Of a stretch of DNA of 64,000 bases, positions 23,480 through 32,526 are shown piece after piece (position 1 is the stretch's first letter; each line of letters starts with the position of its first letter). This DNA is from Cohnella baijiui. GTDB taxonomy: Bacteria; Bacillota; Bacilli; Paenibacillales; Paenibacillaceae. Position numbers and translations under genes: made by a program. The stretch lies in contig NZ_JAJFOW010000014.1 of NCBI RefSeq assembly GCF_020731285.1, positions 58,854 through 122,853 of the forward strand, in the 5' to 3' direction. The notes under the pieces were generated by a model. It was not told where the DNA came from and made no database searches. It saw only the letters and a list, made by a program, of their open reading frames with translations.

Positions 23480-24736
23480 TTATCCGATATAGGCGTCCAA
23501 CCACTCGTTGCGGAACTTGCCTTGCGGATCCAGCCGCGACCTCAGCTGCCTGAAGGCGGGCAAGCGCTCGTAGAGGGGCTGCACACGCTCCGGCGGCATG
23601 GCGAACAGCTTGGCCCAGTGCGGCCGGGCACCGTAAGGCGCCAGTTCCCGCTCGAGAATCGGCAGCACGCGGCCGACCGCTTCTCCATCGGCCTTCCATG
23701 TAAAATGGATGCCTACGGAATCCTGCCGGTAGCAGGGACTCATCCAAAGTCCGTCCGCCGCGATCGTTCGCACTTCGGAAATGTGCAGAATCGGCGCGAT
23801 CCGCTCCTTCAGGCGATCGATGGCACGTAGGGCGGCATAGGCTTCGCCGCGCGGCACGAAGTACTCGCTCTGCAGCTCGTCCCCCGCGCTCGGCGTGAAG
23901 TCCATGCGAAAATGCGGCAGGCGTTCGTACGCCGGACCGGGGACGCCCATCTGTTCGCTGCACGGATCCGCCGCATGGCCCGGCACGGGATGCCGGTTCG
24001 CGGTTGCCGGCGACGCGCCGTAAAAGTCGACAGCCGCACGGTCCGGCGATTCGGGATCGGCGTGGCTGCGCTTGAGCCATACTTGGTTGATCTCCGACGA
24101 CCGCCAATCCGTGAACAGACTGACGCTGTAGGTGCAGGAAGAGATGGCGTCGAAGGCGTCTTGAAGGTTGGCCAGCGGCAGCTGCTCGTAAACGTATTGG
24201 CTCACCTCGAACGCCGGGACCACGTCCAGCGTCACCTGCGTCACGACGCCGAGCGCGCCGAGGTGGACGACCGCGCCGTCGAAATCCTCGTCTCCCCTGG
24301 ACAACGCGACCCGCTCCCCGTCCGCCGCCACGAGCTCCAGCGCGCGGACGGCCGTAGCCAGGTTGCCGTGCCGGTCGCCGGACCCGTGCGTCGCCGTGGC
24401 GATCGCTCCCGCTACGCTAATGTGCGGCAGCGATGCCAAATTGTGCAGCGCGTAGCCCCGCTCGTGGAGATACCGCCCCAGCTCTCCGTACCGGATGCCG
24501 CCTTCGACCGTCACGCTGCGGCTCTCCGGATCGAGCGCGACGACCCGGTTCAGCTTGCTTAGCGACAGATGGCTTCCTTCCGTGTCGGCGATGCCGTTAA
24601 ACGAATGCCGCGTGCCCAGCACCTTGATGCGGCTGCCGCGCCCCACCTGCTCCTGCACCTGTTCTACGCTCTCCGGCTCGAGAAGCTCCGCGGCCAGATA
24701 GCGGTAATTGCCCGCCCAGTTGCGATGATTCTCCAT
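23480..24736 (-). CDS. FAD-linked aldonolactone oxidase (L-gulonolactone/D-arabinonolactone oxidase family)
   Basis: A 418-aa flavoprotein from the ATG at 24736 (GAGGG 5 nt upstream). The N-terminal PCMH FAD-binding fold shows VLGTRHSFNGIAD, VTVEGGIRYGELGRYLHERG, LASLPHISVAGAIATATHGS and LGALGVVTQVTL; the C-terminal ALO domain ends with the family motif HWAKLFAMPPERVQPLYERL and a terminal R-LDPQGKFRNEWL. Members oxidise a sugar lactone or polyol (alditol) with O2 or a quinone. It ends the minus-strand catabolic locus after a hairpin and a truncated mini-ORF, and may oxidise the sugar released there. Confidence 0.88.
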   Translation of the reverse strand: MENHRNWAGNYRYLAAELLEPESVEQVQEQVGRGSRIKVLGTRHSFNGIADTEGSHLSLSKLNRVVALDPESRSVTVEGGIRYGELGRYLHERGYALHNLASLPHISVAGAIATATHGSGDRHGNLATAVRALELVAADGERVALSRGDEDFDGAVVHLGALGVVTQVTLDVVPAFEVSQYVYEQLPLANLQDAFDAISSCTYSVSLFTDWRSSEINQVWLKRSHADPESPDRAAVDFYGASPATANRHPVPGHAADPCSEQMGVPGPAYERLPHFRMDFTPSAGDELQSEYFVPRGEAYAALRAIDRLKERIAPILHISEVRTIAADGLWMSPCYRQDSVGIHFTWKADGEAVGRVLPILERELAPYGARPHWAKLFAMPPERVQPLYERLPAFRQLRSRLDPQGKFRNEWLDAYIG

Positions 24737-24827
24737 CTGCTCCCTCACCTTCTCGGACGAATTCAGTGTTTTCTCGCTACTACTTCGTTTTCGATTCCGG
24801 AATCCCTGCTTTCCCGCCCAAGTCGCC

Positions 24828-24872
24828 AACGGGCGCAGACCGCCGGTAACCATCCGGCAGCCTGCGCCCGTT
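24828..24872 (-). terminator. Hairpin between FAH and oxidase genes
   Basis: Stem AACGGGCGCAG / CTGCGCCCGTT with an inner CCGG pairing and no T run on the minus strand. It may reduce read-through from the FAH unit into the oxidase gene. Confidence 0.5.
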
Positions 24873-24946
24873 CATCCCTCTCCGCCCGAGATCGCCCGCT
24901 CCATCCTCACCGCGTTCATGACGTCGATCAGCGGCTTGGAGGTCAT
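24872..24946 (-). pseudogene. 24-codon ORF coupled to FAH by ATGA overlap, probably a gene remnant
   Basis: The ATG (24944-24946) overlaps the TGA stop of the FAH gene (ATGA), the mark of translational coupling in an operon. The frame reads MTSKPLIDVMNAVRMERAIS then GGEG and stops. This looks like the start of a real protein (amphipathic helix, no low complexity), cut off at the hairpin 24828-24872. The family is not recognisable from 24 residues. Alternatively it is a chance frame, but the exact overlap argues for a truncated third gene. Confidence 0.35.
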
Positions 24947-25854
24947 TTGTTTGTAGATGGTTTGCCAATCAAACGATTCGTCAGGACGCCGAGCTTGGCA
25001 ATCTCGACCGTAACCACATCGCCGTCTTGGAGATAAATCCGGCGGTCCTCCGGATAACCCATGATGACACCCTCGGGCGTACCGGTCAGAATGATGTCGC
25101 CCGGCTCGAGCGTAATATGCTGCGAGATGTAGCTGACGATCTCGTCGCAAGGGAAGATCATATCCGACGTATGGGACGACTGGCGCGTCTCGCCGTTGAG
25201 ACGGCAGGCGATGTCGAGCGCATTGGGATCGCCGACTTCGTCAAAAGTGACCAGATAAGGCCCGAGCGGCGCAAACTTGTCGCAGCTCTTGCCCAACATC
25301 CATTGGGAGGTTCTAAGCTGAAAATCCCGCGCGGAAAGATCGTTGGCATTGCAATAGCCGAACACATAATCCAGTGCTTCGTTGCGGTTAACCGCTTTGG
25401 CGCGTCTGCCGATGACAATCGCCAATTCCGCCTCATAATCGACCATATCGCTGCCCGGCGGCAGCGGAATCTCCTCCCCGCTGCCGGCCAGCGTATTGGC
25501 GAATTTGTTGAAGAGGATCGGGTACTTCGGAATGTCCATATTCGACTCGATGGCGTGCTGCCTGTAATTCAGACCGACGCAGATTATTTTGCCCGGCGCG
25601 TTGACGCAAGGTCCGATCTGAAGCTTCGCCTCGTCCAGCCACCATTCGCTGTTATTGGAGGACAGCGCCCGGTTCGTTATATCCTTCAATGCGCTAATCG
25701 CTTGCAGACCGCCCGCGACGACTTCGGAAGCCGTCGCCGGGAGTTCGAGACCGGGAGCCAGACGCTTCCCGGCGAATTCGACATCCAGCACGCCTCTGTC
25801 CGTTGAGATTCCAAGCTTCATGTTCCCGTCGGTGCGGTAATTCATCAATTTCAT
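24943..25854 (-). CDS. Fumarylacetoacetate hydrolase (FAH) family protein
   Basis: A 303-aa protein with the complete FAH fold: VGLNYRQHAIESN, metal-binding acidic cluster DYEAELAIVIG, GYCNANDLSARDFQ, KSCDKFAPLGPYLV and TGTPEGVIMG. AGAGGAG lies 8 nt before the ATG. FAH-type enzymes cleave or hydrate beta-diketo acids; members in sugar-acid routes hydrolyse 2,4-diketo-3-deoxy sugar acids (alternative L-rhamnose/L-fucose pathways). In this operon, with an SDR, an FAD oxidoreductase and a sugar importer, that kind of role is a reasonable inference, not a demonstrated one. Confidence 0.9.
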   Translation of the reverse strand: MKLMNYRTDGNMKLGISTDRGVLDVEFAGKRLAPGLELPATASEVVAGGLQAISALKDITNRALSSNNSEWWLDEAKLQIGPCVNAPGKIICVGLNYRQHAIESNMDIPKYPILFNKFANTLAGSGEEIPLPPGSDMVDYEAELAIVIGRRAKAVNRNEALDYVFGYCNANDLSARDFQLRTSQWMLGKSCDKFAPLGPYLVTFDEVGDPNALDIACRLNGETRQSSHTSDMIFPCDEIVSYISQHITLEPGDIILTGTPEGVIMGYPEDRRIYLQDGDVVTVEIAKLGVLTNRLIGKPSTNK

Positions 25855-25920
25855 GGCATATTCTCCTCTGGAACGGATTAGCGCCGATGAGACTGTCGTA
25901 GCCGCCGCTTCCTGCGGAAG

Positions 25921-26751
25921 CTAGCCTTTCAAACCTGTCGATGCAATTCCTTGTACGAAGTACTTTTGAGCAAACAAAAAAACAAAAAGGACGGGGATAA
26001 TGGTCGTGACCGCACCAGCCATAATAAGTGTCATCCGATTTTGCACTTCGTTTTTCAGAAAAAGCAGCCCGAGAGGCAGCGTAAACATATGCTTATCCTG
26101 CAGGTAAATAAGAGGTTCTAACGTATTGTTCCAGGCACTGATGAATGTAAAAACCGCTAGGGCAGACAAGGCCGGTTTCGCCAAAGGCAAATAAATGGCG
26201 CAGAAAATTTTCCATGGATTCGCTCCATCGACCCATGCGGCGTCATACAGCTCCTTAGGCAGCGTCTTGAAAAACTGGTGAAGCAGGAAAATTCCGAAGG
26301 CTCCTCCCAGAAAGCTTCTTAGAATAAGCGGATAGTAAGTGCCCAGCGCACCGACGGATTTCCAAATAAAATACGTTGGGATCATCGTAATTTGAGAAGG
26401 CAGCATCATCGTGCCGAGCATCGCCAAAAAGATCAAATTCCGTCCTCGAAATTCAAAAAAAGCGAGTCCGTACGCAACAATCGCACAGGAAGCAACCATT
26501 CCGATCAGATCCATCATGGTAATAAAGGTGCTGTTCATGGTGTACTGCAGGAAGTTGACTTCGACCCATACCTGCCGGTAGTTGTTCCAGACAACCGGAT
26601 CGGGCACCAGCTTGGGTGGCAGCGTCAATTCGGACCCCGGCGCCGTCAAGGAAGTCGAAAGCATATACAGAAACGGGATCAGCATGAGGAGCGATCCCAT
26701 TCCTAAGACGAGATAGGCAGCCCATTTCAGAACGGTACGGCGATTACTCAT
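25921..26751 (-). CDS. Carbohydrate ABC transporter permease, MalG type
   Basis: A 276-aa membrane protein with six helices, the EAA loop variant DAAWVDGAN in the second half and the usual C-terminal GIASTGLKG. It overlaps the end of the MalF-type gene by 8 nt, so the two are co-translated. It forms the inner-membrane channel with that partner; no ATPase is encoded in the cluster. Confidence 0.92.
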   Translation of the reverse strand: MSNRRTVLKWAAYLVLGMGSLLMLIPFLYMLSTSLTAPGSELTLPPKLVPDPVVWNNYRQVWVEVNFLQYTMNSTFITMMDLIGMVASCAIVAYGLAFFEFRGRNLIFLAMLGTMMLPSQITMIPTYFIWKSVGALGTYYPLILRSFLGGAFGIFLLHQFFKTLPKELYDAAWVDGANPWKIFCAIYLPLAKPALSALAVFTFISAWNNTLEPLIYLQDKHMFTLPLGLLFLKNEVQNRMTLIMAGAVTTIIPVLFVFLFAQKYFVQGIASTGLKG

Positions 26752-27622
26752 AATGCACCCATCTTTTCTCCGTCACCTTCTGGAAAATGGTGATGATCAG
26801 AATGATCAAGAACAGCCCCCAAGCCATGGCCGATGCACTGCCCATCTTGAAGTTGAGGAAGGAATCCCTATAGATGAGGATATTCGGCACCATATTTCGA
26901 TCCGCAACGGAAATGACATCGCCTAGCATCACTAGGAACACATCGAAAGCATGGAATGCGGAAATGGTTGACAAGATCATGACCATATATACCATGGGAG
27001 AGACGATAGGAACTGTTATTTTGGAAAATAGCGTCCAACCATTGGCTCCATCCATCCGTGCTGCCTCCAGCATTTCTTTCGATATATTTTGCATACCCGC
27101 CAAAATCAGCACCATGGAATACCCGGCCCCCTTCCAGATGTTGACCACGGCGATGGAACCGATGACGAGCCACCAGTTCCCGCTGCGGATCCAATCGACC
27201 GGCTGGATTCCGATGGATTGCAAGATCCAATTCAACAATCCGTATTCATGGTTATATATCCAAAGCCAGATCATGCCTCCCGCTACCCAAGGGGTGATGA
27301 CCGGCAGGAAAAAAACGAGTCGAAACAGCGATTTGCCCCTAAGCTGTTGATTAAGCAAGTACGCTAGGAATAGCGCAGCCATGGTTTGCAACGGTACAAA
27401 AAGTACCGCAAAAAAGCCGACATTGCGAAGCGAGAGCCAGAACACTTTCTGATGCAGCAGCTGGTCCCAGTTTCGCAGGCCAATCCATTGCGTTGGATTG
27501 AATAAATCCCACTTCGCAAATGTCAGGTAAAGGGAAAATACGAAGGGGAACAGGAAGAATATGAGCAGCTGCAGGACAAAAGGTAGCGTAAAGGCGAAGC
27601 CCCACAAGCCTTGTTTGCGCAT
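26744..27622 (-). CDS. Carbohydrate ABC transporter permease, MalF type
   Basis: A 292-aa membrane protein, six helices, EAA loop EAARMDGANGW, and the family segment FFLPVITPWVAGGMIWLWI. It lies 30 bp downstream of the binding-protein gene and overlaps the MalG-type gene. With them it makes a CUT1 importer for the glycan or glycoside handled by this locus. Confidence 0.92.
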   Translation of the reverse strand: MRKQGLWGFAFTLPFVLQLLIFFLFPFVFSLYLTFAKWDLFNPTQWIGLRNWDQLLHQKVFWLSLRNVGFFAVLFVPLQTMAALFLAYLLNQQLRGKSLFRLVFFLPVITPWVAGGMIWLWIYNHEYGLLNWILQSIGIQPVDWIRSGNWWLVIGSIAVVNIWKGAGYSMVLILAGMQNISKEMLEAARMDGANGWTLFSKITVPIVSPMVYMVMILSTISAFHAFDVFLVMLGDVISVADRNMVPNILIYRDSFLNFKMGSASAMAWGLFLIILIITIFQKVTEKRWVHYE

Positions 27623-27652
27623 CCTAGCACCCCTTTTCCTTGTCGATTCCGT

Positions 27653-28969
27653 TTATTTATTGTCATCCAACACTTGCTGAACCTTTTGTTGAATTTCTTT
27701 GGCCCCGTCTTCCGGCGTCCGCTTTCCGTCCATAATGTCGTTTAGGATCGGACCGGCTGCGGCTCTCCATTCGTTCCAGGACGGGTTCTCGTCCAAGGTG
27801 CCTCCCGCTTCTTCAATCCCCTTCGTGAAAGCCTTCTTGTTCAGCGGCTTGGTCGTCGATTTCTCAAGCTCTGCCAAGGCTGTTTTCTTCACAGGCAAGC
27901 TAGTTCCGCTTTCGGAGAGCAAATTCTGTCCCTCATCGCTCAAATAGTATTTGAGGAACGTCCATGCCGCCTCTTTCACTTCCGGCTTCGACTTCGAGTA
28001 CAGCACCCATTGATTCACCACCATCGGAACGAAACGTTTGCCGTCCATCCCTTTCGGCATCATGACCGTATCCCAATCCAGGTCCGGCTTATTCTTATTT
28101 AGCGAAACCTGGGTTGCGTATTGGAAGAAGGTCATTGCCGCCTTCCCATTCTCGAAAAATTTGCCGGTGGTCGCAGCTTCCCGAGTCGGACTGATCTTCA
28201 GCTTGTTGATCGTATCCGCCCATGCCGTCAGTCCTTGGATCGATTTCGGATCGGTAAAATTCGATTTCGTCAATGTCGCATCCAGGGCAGAACCGCCGTA
28301 AGCCCTCATCCAAGGCAGCCAGCCGAGCGTAATATTATTCCCTGTCTGAAAACCGAAGATATCGGGTTTCCCATCTCCGTTCGTATCTTTCGTCAGCTTC
28401 TTGGCCGCCTCGATCATATCATTGAAGGTCCAATCGTCTGTTGGCAGCGGCACGTTGTGATCTTCAAAAATCCGTTTATTAAAGGCGAGCGCACCGGGAT
28501 TAATTCCGTGGGGAATGCCATAGATTTTGCCGTCCAGCTCGGCGGAGGTCAGTGCGCTAACATACTCATCCGTCTTCAGATCCCGCGTAATGTAAGGCTC
28601 CAGGTTTTCCGCAACCCCGCGCTTGCCGTACCCGAGCACAACGGCATTTTCTTGCAACCAGAGGTCAGGCGCATTATTGCCCGCAATACGCGTCACGATT
28701 TTGGTAACAAAATCAGCCCAGGGCGTCTCCTCGATGTCCAGCTTAATATGCGGATACTTGGCTTGAAAATTAGTGATGATCTGCTTGCTGGTGATATCAT
28801 ACCCCCCTGGCAGACCGATTTTAACGGTGACTTCTTTCGGCGAAGCCGCCCCCCCTTCTCCGACCTGCTTCCCGCTCGCCGGGGCATCTGTAGAATTGTT
28901 GGATGAACAGGCAGTGACCATAAGAGATAGGGCTGCAACAAGCCCAATTGCCGTTGCCTTTGTGTTCAT
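27653..28969 (-). CDS. Sugar ABC transporter substrate-binding lipoprotein
   Basis: A 438-aa CUT1 binding protein from the ATG at 28969 (GGGAGG 10 nt upstream; the longer frame to 29140 has no ribosome site). Lipobox VTAC with Cys21. Typical segments: KIGLPGGYDITSKQI, LDIEETPWADFVTKIVTRIA, NAPDLWLQENAVV, YGIPHGINPGALAFNK. It binds the imported sugar outside the cell and delivers it to the two permeases directly downstream. It is the only binding protein of this importer. Confidence 0.93.
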   Translation of the reverse strand: MNTKATAIGLVAALSLMVTACSSNNSTDAPASGKQVGEGGAASPKEVTVKIGLPGGYDITSKQIITNFQAKYPHIKLDIEETPWADFVTKIVTRIAGNNAPDLWLQENAVVLGYGKRGVAENLEPYITRDLKTDEYVSALTSAELDGKIYGIPHGINPGALAFNKRIFEDHNVPLPTDDWTFNDMIEAAKKLTKDTNGDGKPDIFGFQTGNNITLGWLPWMRAYGGSALDATLTKSNFTDPKSIQGLTAWADTINKLKISPTREAATTGKFFENGKAAMTFFQYATQVSLNKNKPDLDWDTVMMPKGMDGKRFVPMVVNQWVLYSKSKPEVKEAAWTFLKYYLSDEGQNLLSESGTSLPVKKTALAELEKSTTKPLNKKAFTKGIEEAGGTLDENPSWNEWRAAAGPILNDIMDGKRTPEDGAKEIQQKVQQVLDDNK

Positions 28970-29012
28970 GAATGTGTGACCTCCCGCTAAGTCATATTTG
29001 AAAATCAACCGA

Positions 29013-30569
29013 TTACATCTCGGCATGCAGAATTTGACGATCCGCCAGCAGCTGGTTGCGCAGCACGCCGTAATCCAATTCTTGCAAAGCGCATTGATGC
29101 CGTAGCGCCAGTGCGGCCGCTGTAGCCGCAGATTGACCAAGAATCATGAAGACAGGCTCCATCCGTATAGAACCATAAGCAATATGGGAGGAAGAGAGAC
29201 ATACCGGTACGACAAGGTTCGTACATTCCTCTCCTTTGGGAATGATCGCTCGGTAGGAGATCGGATAAGGACCCTTCGGACTGACTTCCACATTGCCCTC
29301 ATTGATGCAACGACCGTCTAGCGCTAATCGCCTGCAATTGTGGGAATCCATCGTATATGCGGCTAACCCTACGGAATCCTCTACGGTGGAGTAATGACGA
29401 CAATGATGCTCTGTCATAACGACATCGGAGATCATGCGTCTTGCCTCGCGAATATAAAGCTGATGAGGCCATCCGCCGGCAGCTTGGAATTCGTCGGCGG
29501 GCAAGCCCCATGCCCGAACCTCGGCTCTGATCGATGAGGGAATGCTGTCATCATTCGCCAGAAAATACAGCATGCCCATATTATAGTGGACATGTTCTTG
29601 GAAGAGCTTCTCGCGAACCCGGTAGTCCGCTTCGGGCCATGCATTATTTTTGCCAATATAATCCGTAGAAACCGCACCACAGTTATTCAAATCGCTCTTG
29701 CGGTTCGGCATGATCTTGTTGAGCTTCAAGGCATCCCAAACGCCGCTACGGATATATCTGGCCAGCAAGGCGAATTCATCCCGGTTATAGCCGGGCGGCT
29801 CAGGGAAAGGAAGCTGATTGTCCGGATTGCTGCTCAAGCAAATCCGGAAATTGTACGCTTGCACGGAATCGTCTCCCTGGCCCTGCACGCCCGGCGCGGC
29901 CTGGGTTACGCCCTGCAGCAGACCGCTATCCATTTTCCCTTCTACAACATAGGGATCCACCCAAGCCATAAAGTTATGCTTCGGATGGCCAAAATGGATA
30001 CCGTTCAAGGTTTCTTTGTACACGGTGTTGGATTCCCGGCCCACATGATACGATACGCCGGCCCGAGCCAGCAAATCCCCTTCGTATGAAGCGTCGATAA
30101 ACATTGGAGCGGAGTAAATCGTGCCATCTTCCATTGTGATCTGTTGAATGCGACCGGATTTCAGCTCTACGGAGTCCAAGTGCTGCTCCAAGCGAACCTC
30201 CACCTTCGCTTGCTCCAGCCATTCCGTAAAGATCCTCTCAGCTACCCCAGGCTCAAAAGCCCATGTTCTGCCGTCCGGTTCATCGCTTCCGTAATGCCGG
30301 CCAAGTGCCTCATACAACTCGCTGGAAATGCCTCCGATAGCAGTCCTATCCCCAATATCCGTTCGTCCGAGCCCACTGGAGGTCATGCCTCCAATATTCC
30401 GTCCGAATTCGGCAATAACCGCTTTAAGACCCATGCGAGTTGCTTGGACAGCTGCTGCTACACCCGCTGGAGTACCGCCATAAATGCATAAATCCGCATC
30501 CATGCGTCGAGGTGGATCGGAGAGCTGCTGTTTGGTCCTGTAATAATATAAGTTGGATAAAGCGCTCAT
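29013..30569 (-). CDS. FAD-dependent oxidoreductase (FAD_oxidored family)
   Basis: A 518-aa protein starting at the ATG at 30569 (GGGGGAG 7 nt upstream). The N-terminus holds the dinucleotide-binding motif in DLCIYGGTPAGVAAAVQATR followed by AEFGRNIGGMTSSGLGRTD, the signature of the FAD_oxidored (PF12831) group; a Cys or Thr often sits near that loop. Members are repeatedly found in glycan-utilisation operons of Planctomycetes, Verrucomicrobia and Paenibacillus, but the substrate is generally unknown; a role in sugar or sugar-acid oxidation is likely. No signal peptide is seen, so it acts in the cytoplasm. Confidence 0.85.
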   Translation of the reverse strand: MSALSNLYYYRTKQQLSDPPRRMDADLCIYGGTPAGVAAAVQATRMGLKAVIAEFGRNIGGMTSSGLGRTDIGDRTAIGGISSELYEALGRHYGSDEPDGRTWAFEPGVAERIFTEWLEQAKVEVRLEQHLDSVELKSGRIQQITMEDGTIYSAPMFIDASYEGDLLARAGVSYHVGRESNTVYKETLNGIHFGHPKHNFMAWVDPYVVEGKMDSGLLQGVTQAAPGVQGQGDDSVQAYNFRICLSSNPDNQLPFPEPPGYNRDEFALLARYIRSGVWDALKLNKIMPNRKSDLNNCGAVSTDYIGKNNAWPEADYRVREKLFQEHVHYNMGMLYFLANDDSIPSSIRAEVRAWGLPADEFQAAGGWPHQLYIREARRMISDVVMTEHHCRHYSTVEDSVGLAAYTMDSHNCRRLALDGRCINEGNVEVSPKGPYPISYRAIIPKGEECTNLVVPVCLSSSHIAYGSIRMEPVFMILGQSAATAAALALRHQCALQELDYGVLRNQLLADRQILHAEM

Positions 30570-30613
30570 CCGCGATCTCCCCCTAGGTTTCGTTTTGTAT
30601 CCTTTCGCAGGGA

Positions 30614-31735
30614 TCATCCCGAAGGATTCCGCAGGGAATATCGGATGGATCGGAGCTCGGATACGACCCGTTTCTTACCCGTATGAAGCGCTTCCATTCC
30701 CAGGTTGATCATGGCCGATGTGACGAATGTACGTTCAATAGGTACGGAAGAATGGCCGGTCAGGATCAACTGCTCAATCTGTTTCGTAAGCCTCTCGAAG
30801 TGGCTGTAGGGCCGCTCCCATCCGCTTTCGCAGCGAGCTGCCGTGATCTTCCCATCCGCTCCCCGAAAGGCAAGAGCCCATTCTTGTACAAAGCGTTGCA
30901 GTTGAAGAACGTATCCTCGCACACCGTCGCAGTACGCGATGATGAATACGACGGGAACATCTACATGATCCCTCGGATGCCCCGGCAGCGGCCCCCTTAC
31001 CGTACGCAACGCTTCAACCATCAGCTCCTCGGGGATCTCTCCCCGATCCATAGCAGCCCATACGGACCTCCCCTCCAGAGCCTGCACCGAATGAACGCCG
31101 GTCTCGCCTCCGTCTCTTTGTTCTGCCGCCGCTTGCAGCACCTCCATTCCATGAAATCCATAAGACTCGATGCCAAGCCAGCTGACCACGAAAATTTCCT
31201 TGGCCTGCCGCAATCGCTTGGACGGGTAGCTTGGCACCTGTGGCGCATGCGGAATAGACGAACCCCCCAGAAAGGGAAGCCCTCTTCGCGTAATCTCCCT
31301 ATAAATCCACTCCGTATCCTCTATCCGATAAGAAAGATGCTTGTCGTTGAATATCGGAACAGCAAGCCCCAACTGATCCAGCGCACGGAAGGTTTCTTCA
31401 AAAAAGCGACGGCGCGGATACAGCTTCTGACGCTTCTCGTTCCATGGATAGTCTCCATGCTCTCCGATCAGAAGAACGCCATCTACCGGGAGTCCGGCAT
31501 GAGGTGCAGCGATCGCTTCTTCAATTGAGGCATAGACAGGGATTCCATTGACGCGTGCAGCCTCCTTTCCGATATCGTTAAGAGGCTCCTGATCCAGGTA
31601 CAGCGCAACGACATCAATCTGCGGCTTATAACCGAATTGACCCAACAGCCTTCCAAGGATGACTTCCGCATGGGAATCAGGACGGTATTCCGTAACGATG
31701 GCAGCCACTTTTTTGCGTTCCGCTCGGTTGTTCAT
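30614..31735 (-). CDS. Uncharacterised conserved protein, 373 aa
   Basis: I recognise a conserved family but no function. Notable segments: KKVAAIVTEYRPDSHAEVIL at the start (Rossmann-like, with a possible acidic/His site TEYRPDSH), LLIGEHGDYPWNEKRQKLYP near residues 88-110, VPIFNDKHLSYR, then FLGGSSIP and a C-terminal half with GFHGMEVLQ and YVLQLQRFVQEWALAFRG. Invariant-looking acidic, His and Arg residues (EHGDYP, PRRRFF, DKHLS) suggest an enzyme. It overlaps the creatininase gene by 4 nt and precedes the FAD oxidoreductase, so it belongs to the same pathway. No membrane segment or signal peptide. Confidence 0.7.
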   Translation of the reverse strand: MNNRAERKKVAAIVTEYRPDSHAEVILGRLLGQFGYKPQIDVVALYLDQEPLNDIGKEAARVNGIPVYASIEEAIAAPHAGLPVDGVLLIGEHGDYPWNEKRQKLYPRRRFFEETFRALDQLGLAVPIFNDKHLSYRIEDTEWIYREITRRGLPFLGGSSIPHAPQVPSYPSKRLRQAKEIFVVSWLGIESYGFHGMEVLQAAAEQRDGGETGVHSVQALEGRSVWAAMDRGEIPEELMVEALRTVRGPLPGHPRDHVDVPVVFIIAYCDGVRGYVLQLQRFVQEWALAFRGADGKITAARCESGWERPYSHFERLTKQIEQLILTGHSSVPIERTFVTSAMINLGMEALHTGKKRVVSELRSIRYSLRNPSG

Positions 31736-32526
31736 GTGGCTGCCTGCGCCCCTTCATTCATCCAATGGTCTACTTGCAAGAGCCAGCGGGCCGTTGCTTC
31801 AATGATGGCTTGCAAATAGGATGCGCCTTTGGCTCCGTCCATGGGAGAGATGGAATCCGTGTAACCGTCCATCCCGGTCAATTCACTATGTTTACCTACA
31901 TAAGAACCTGGTGGCCCTCCATGTATCCATGAACGCTGCAGATGCTTAGACCCCTCTATAGGATCCTGCCCTCCTTGGATGAGTTGGGGGTCTAAGGAAG
32001 CAATCAACGAGGCTTCGAACCCTCCGGCATGCCCCGGAACCATCCCCATCTCTTGAGCATGCAGCTCATGAAGCGCTTCTCGGGACAAGCTCCAATAGGA
32101 AGCGGAAGCAGTCCAGATGGTATGCTGAACGGCAAGATCTTGCGCTGCTTGGTGCATCAAAGGCTCATTGCCTCCATGCGCATTCAGAAAAATGATTTTA
32201 CGGAAGCCTCCGGCTACGAGGCTTTCGCCAAGCTCTTTCAATAAAAGAAGATACGTCGAGGAGGAGAAAGATAAGGTGCCGCCGAAAGCCAAGTGATGCT
32301 GCGAACAGCCTACCGGAAGGATGGGAGTCATGAGCAGCTTCATCGAATCGGCAGCCTTCCTGCACGCCTCAAGGACAATATGTTCGCCTATCATCGTGTC
32401 TGTGCAAACGGGGAGATGCGGTCCATGCTGTTCCGTCGCCCCCAAGGGAACGATTGCAACATACCCTTCCTTGGCCTGCCTCTTTAACGTCTCCCGCGTT
32501 CCATGATGAAACAGAAAATCGCTCAT
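31732..32526 (-). CDS. Creatininase-family metal-dependent amidohydrolase
   Basis: A 264-aa protein with all family motifs: VPLGATEQHGPHLPVCTDT (Glu, His and Asp metal ligands), GCSQHHLAFGGTLSFSS, LNAHGGNEPLM (His ligand) and GHAGGFEASLIASL (Glu ligand). Known members open cyclic amides (creatinine), deformylate pterin or riboflavin precursors, or act in mycofactocin maturation. ATGA overlaps on both sides tie it to the SDR and the unassigned 373-aa protein. It is probably a hydrolase for an amide or lactam/lactone intermediate of this pathway. Confidence 0.92.
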   Translation of the reverse strand: MSDFLFHHGTRETLKRQAKEGYVAIVPLGATEQHGPHLPVCTDTMIGEHIVLEACRKAADSMKLLMTPILPVGCSQHHLAFGGTLSFSSSTYLLLLKELGESLVAGGFRKIIFLNAHGGNEPLMHQAAQDLAVQHTIWTASASYWSLSREALHELHAQEMGMVPGHAGGFEASLIASLDPQLIQGGQDPIEGSKHLQRSWIHGGPPGSYVGKHSELTGMDGYTDSISPMDGAKGASYLQAIIEATARWLLQVDHWMNEGAQAAT

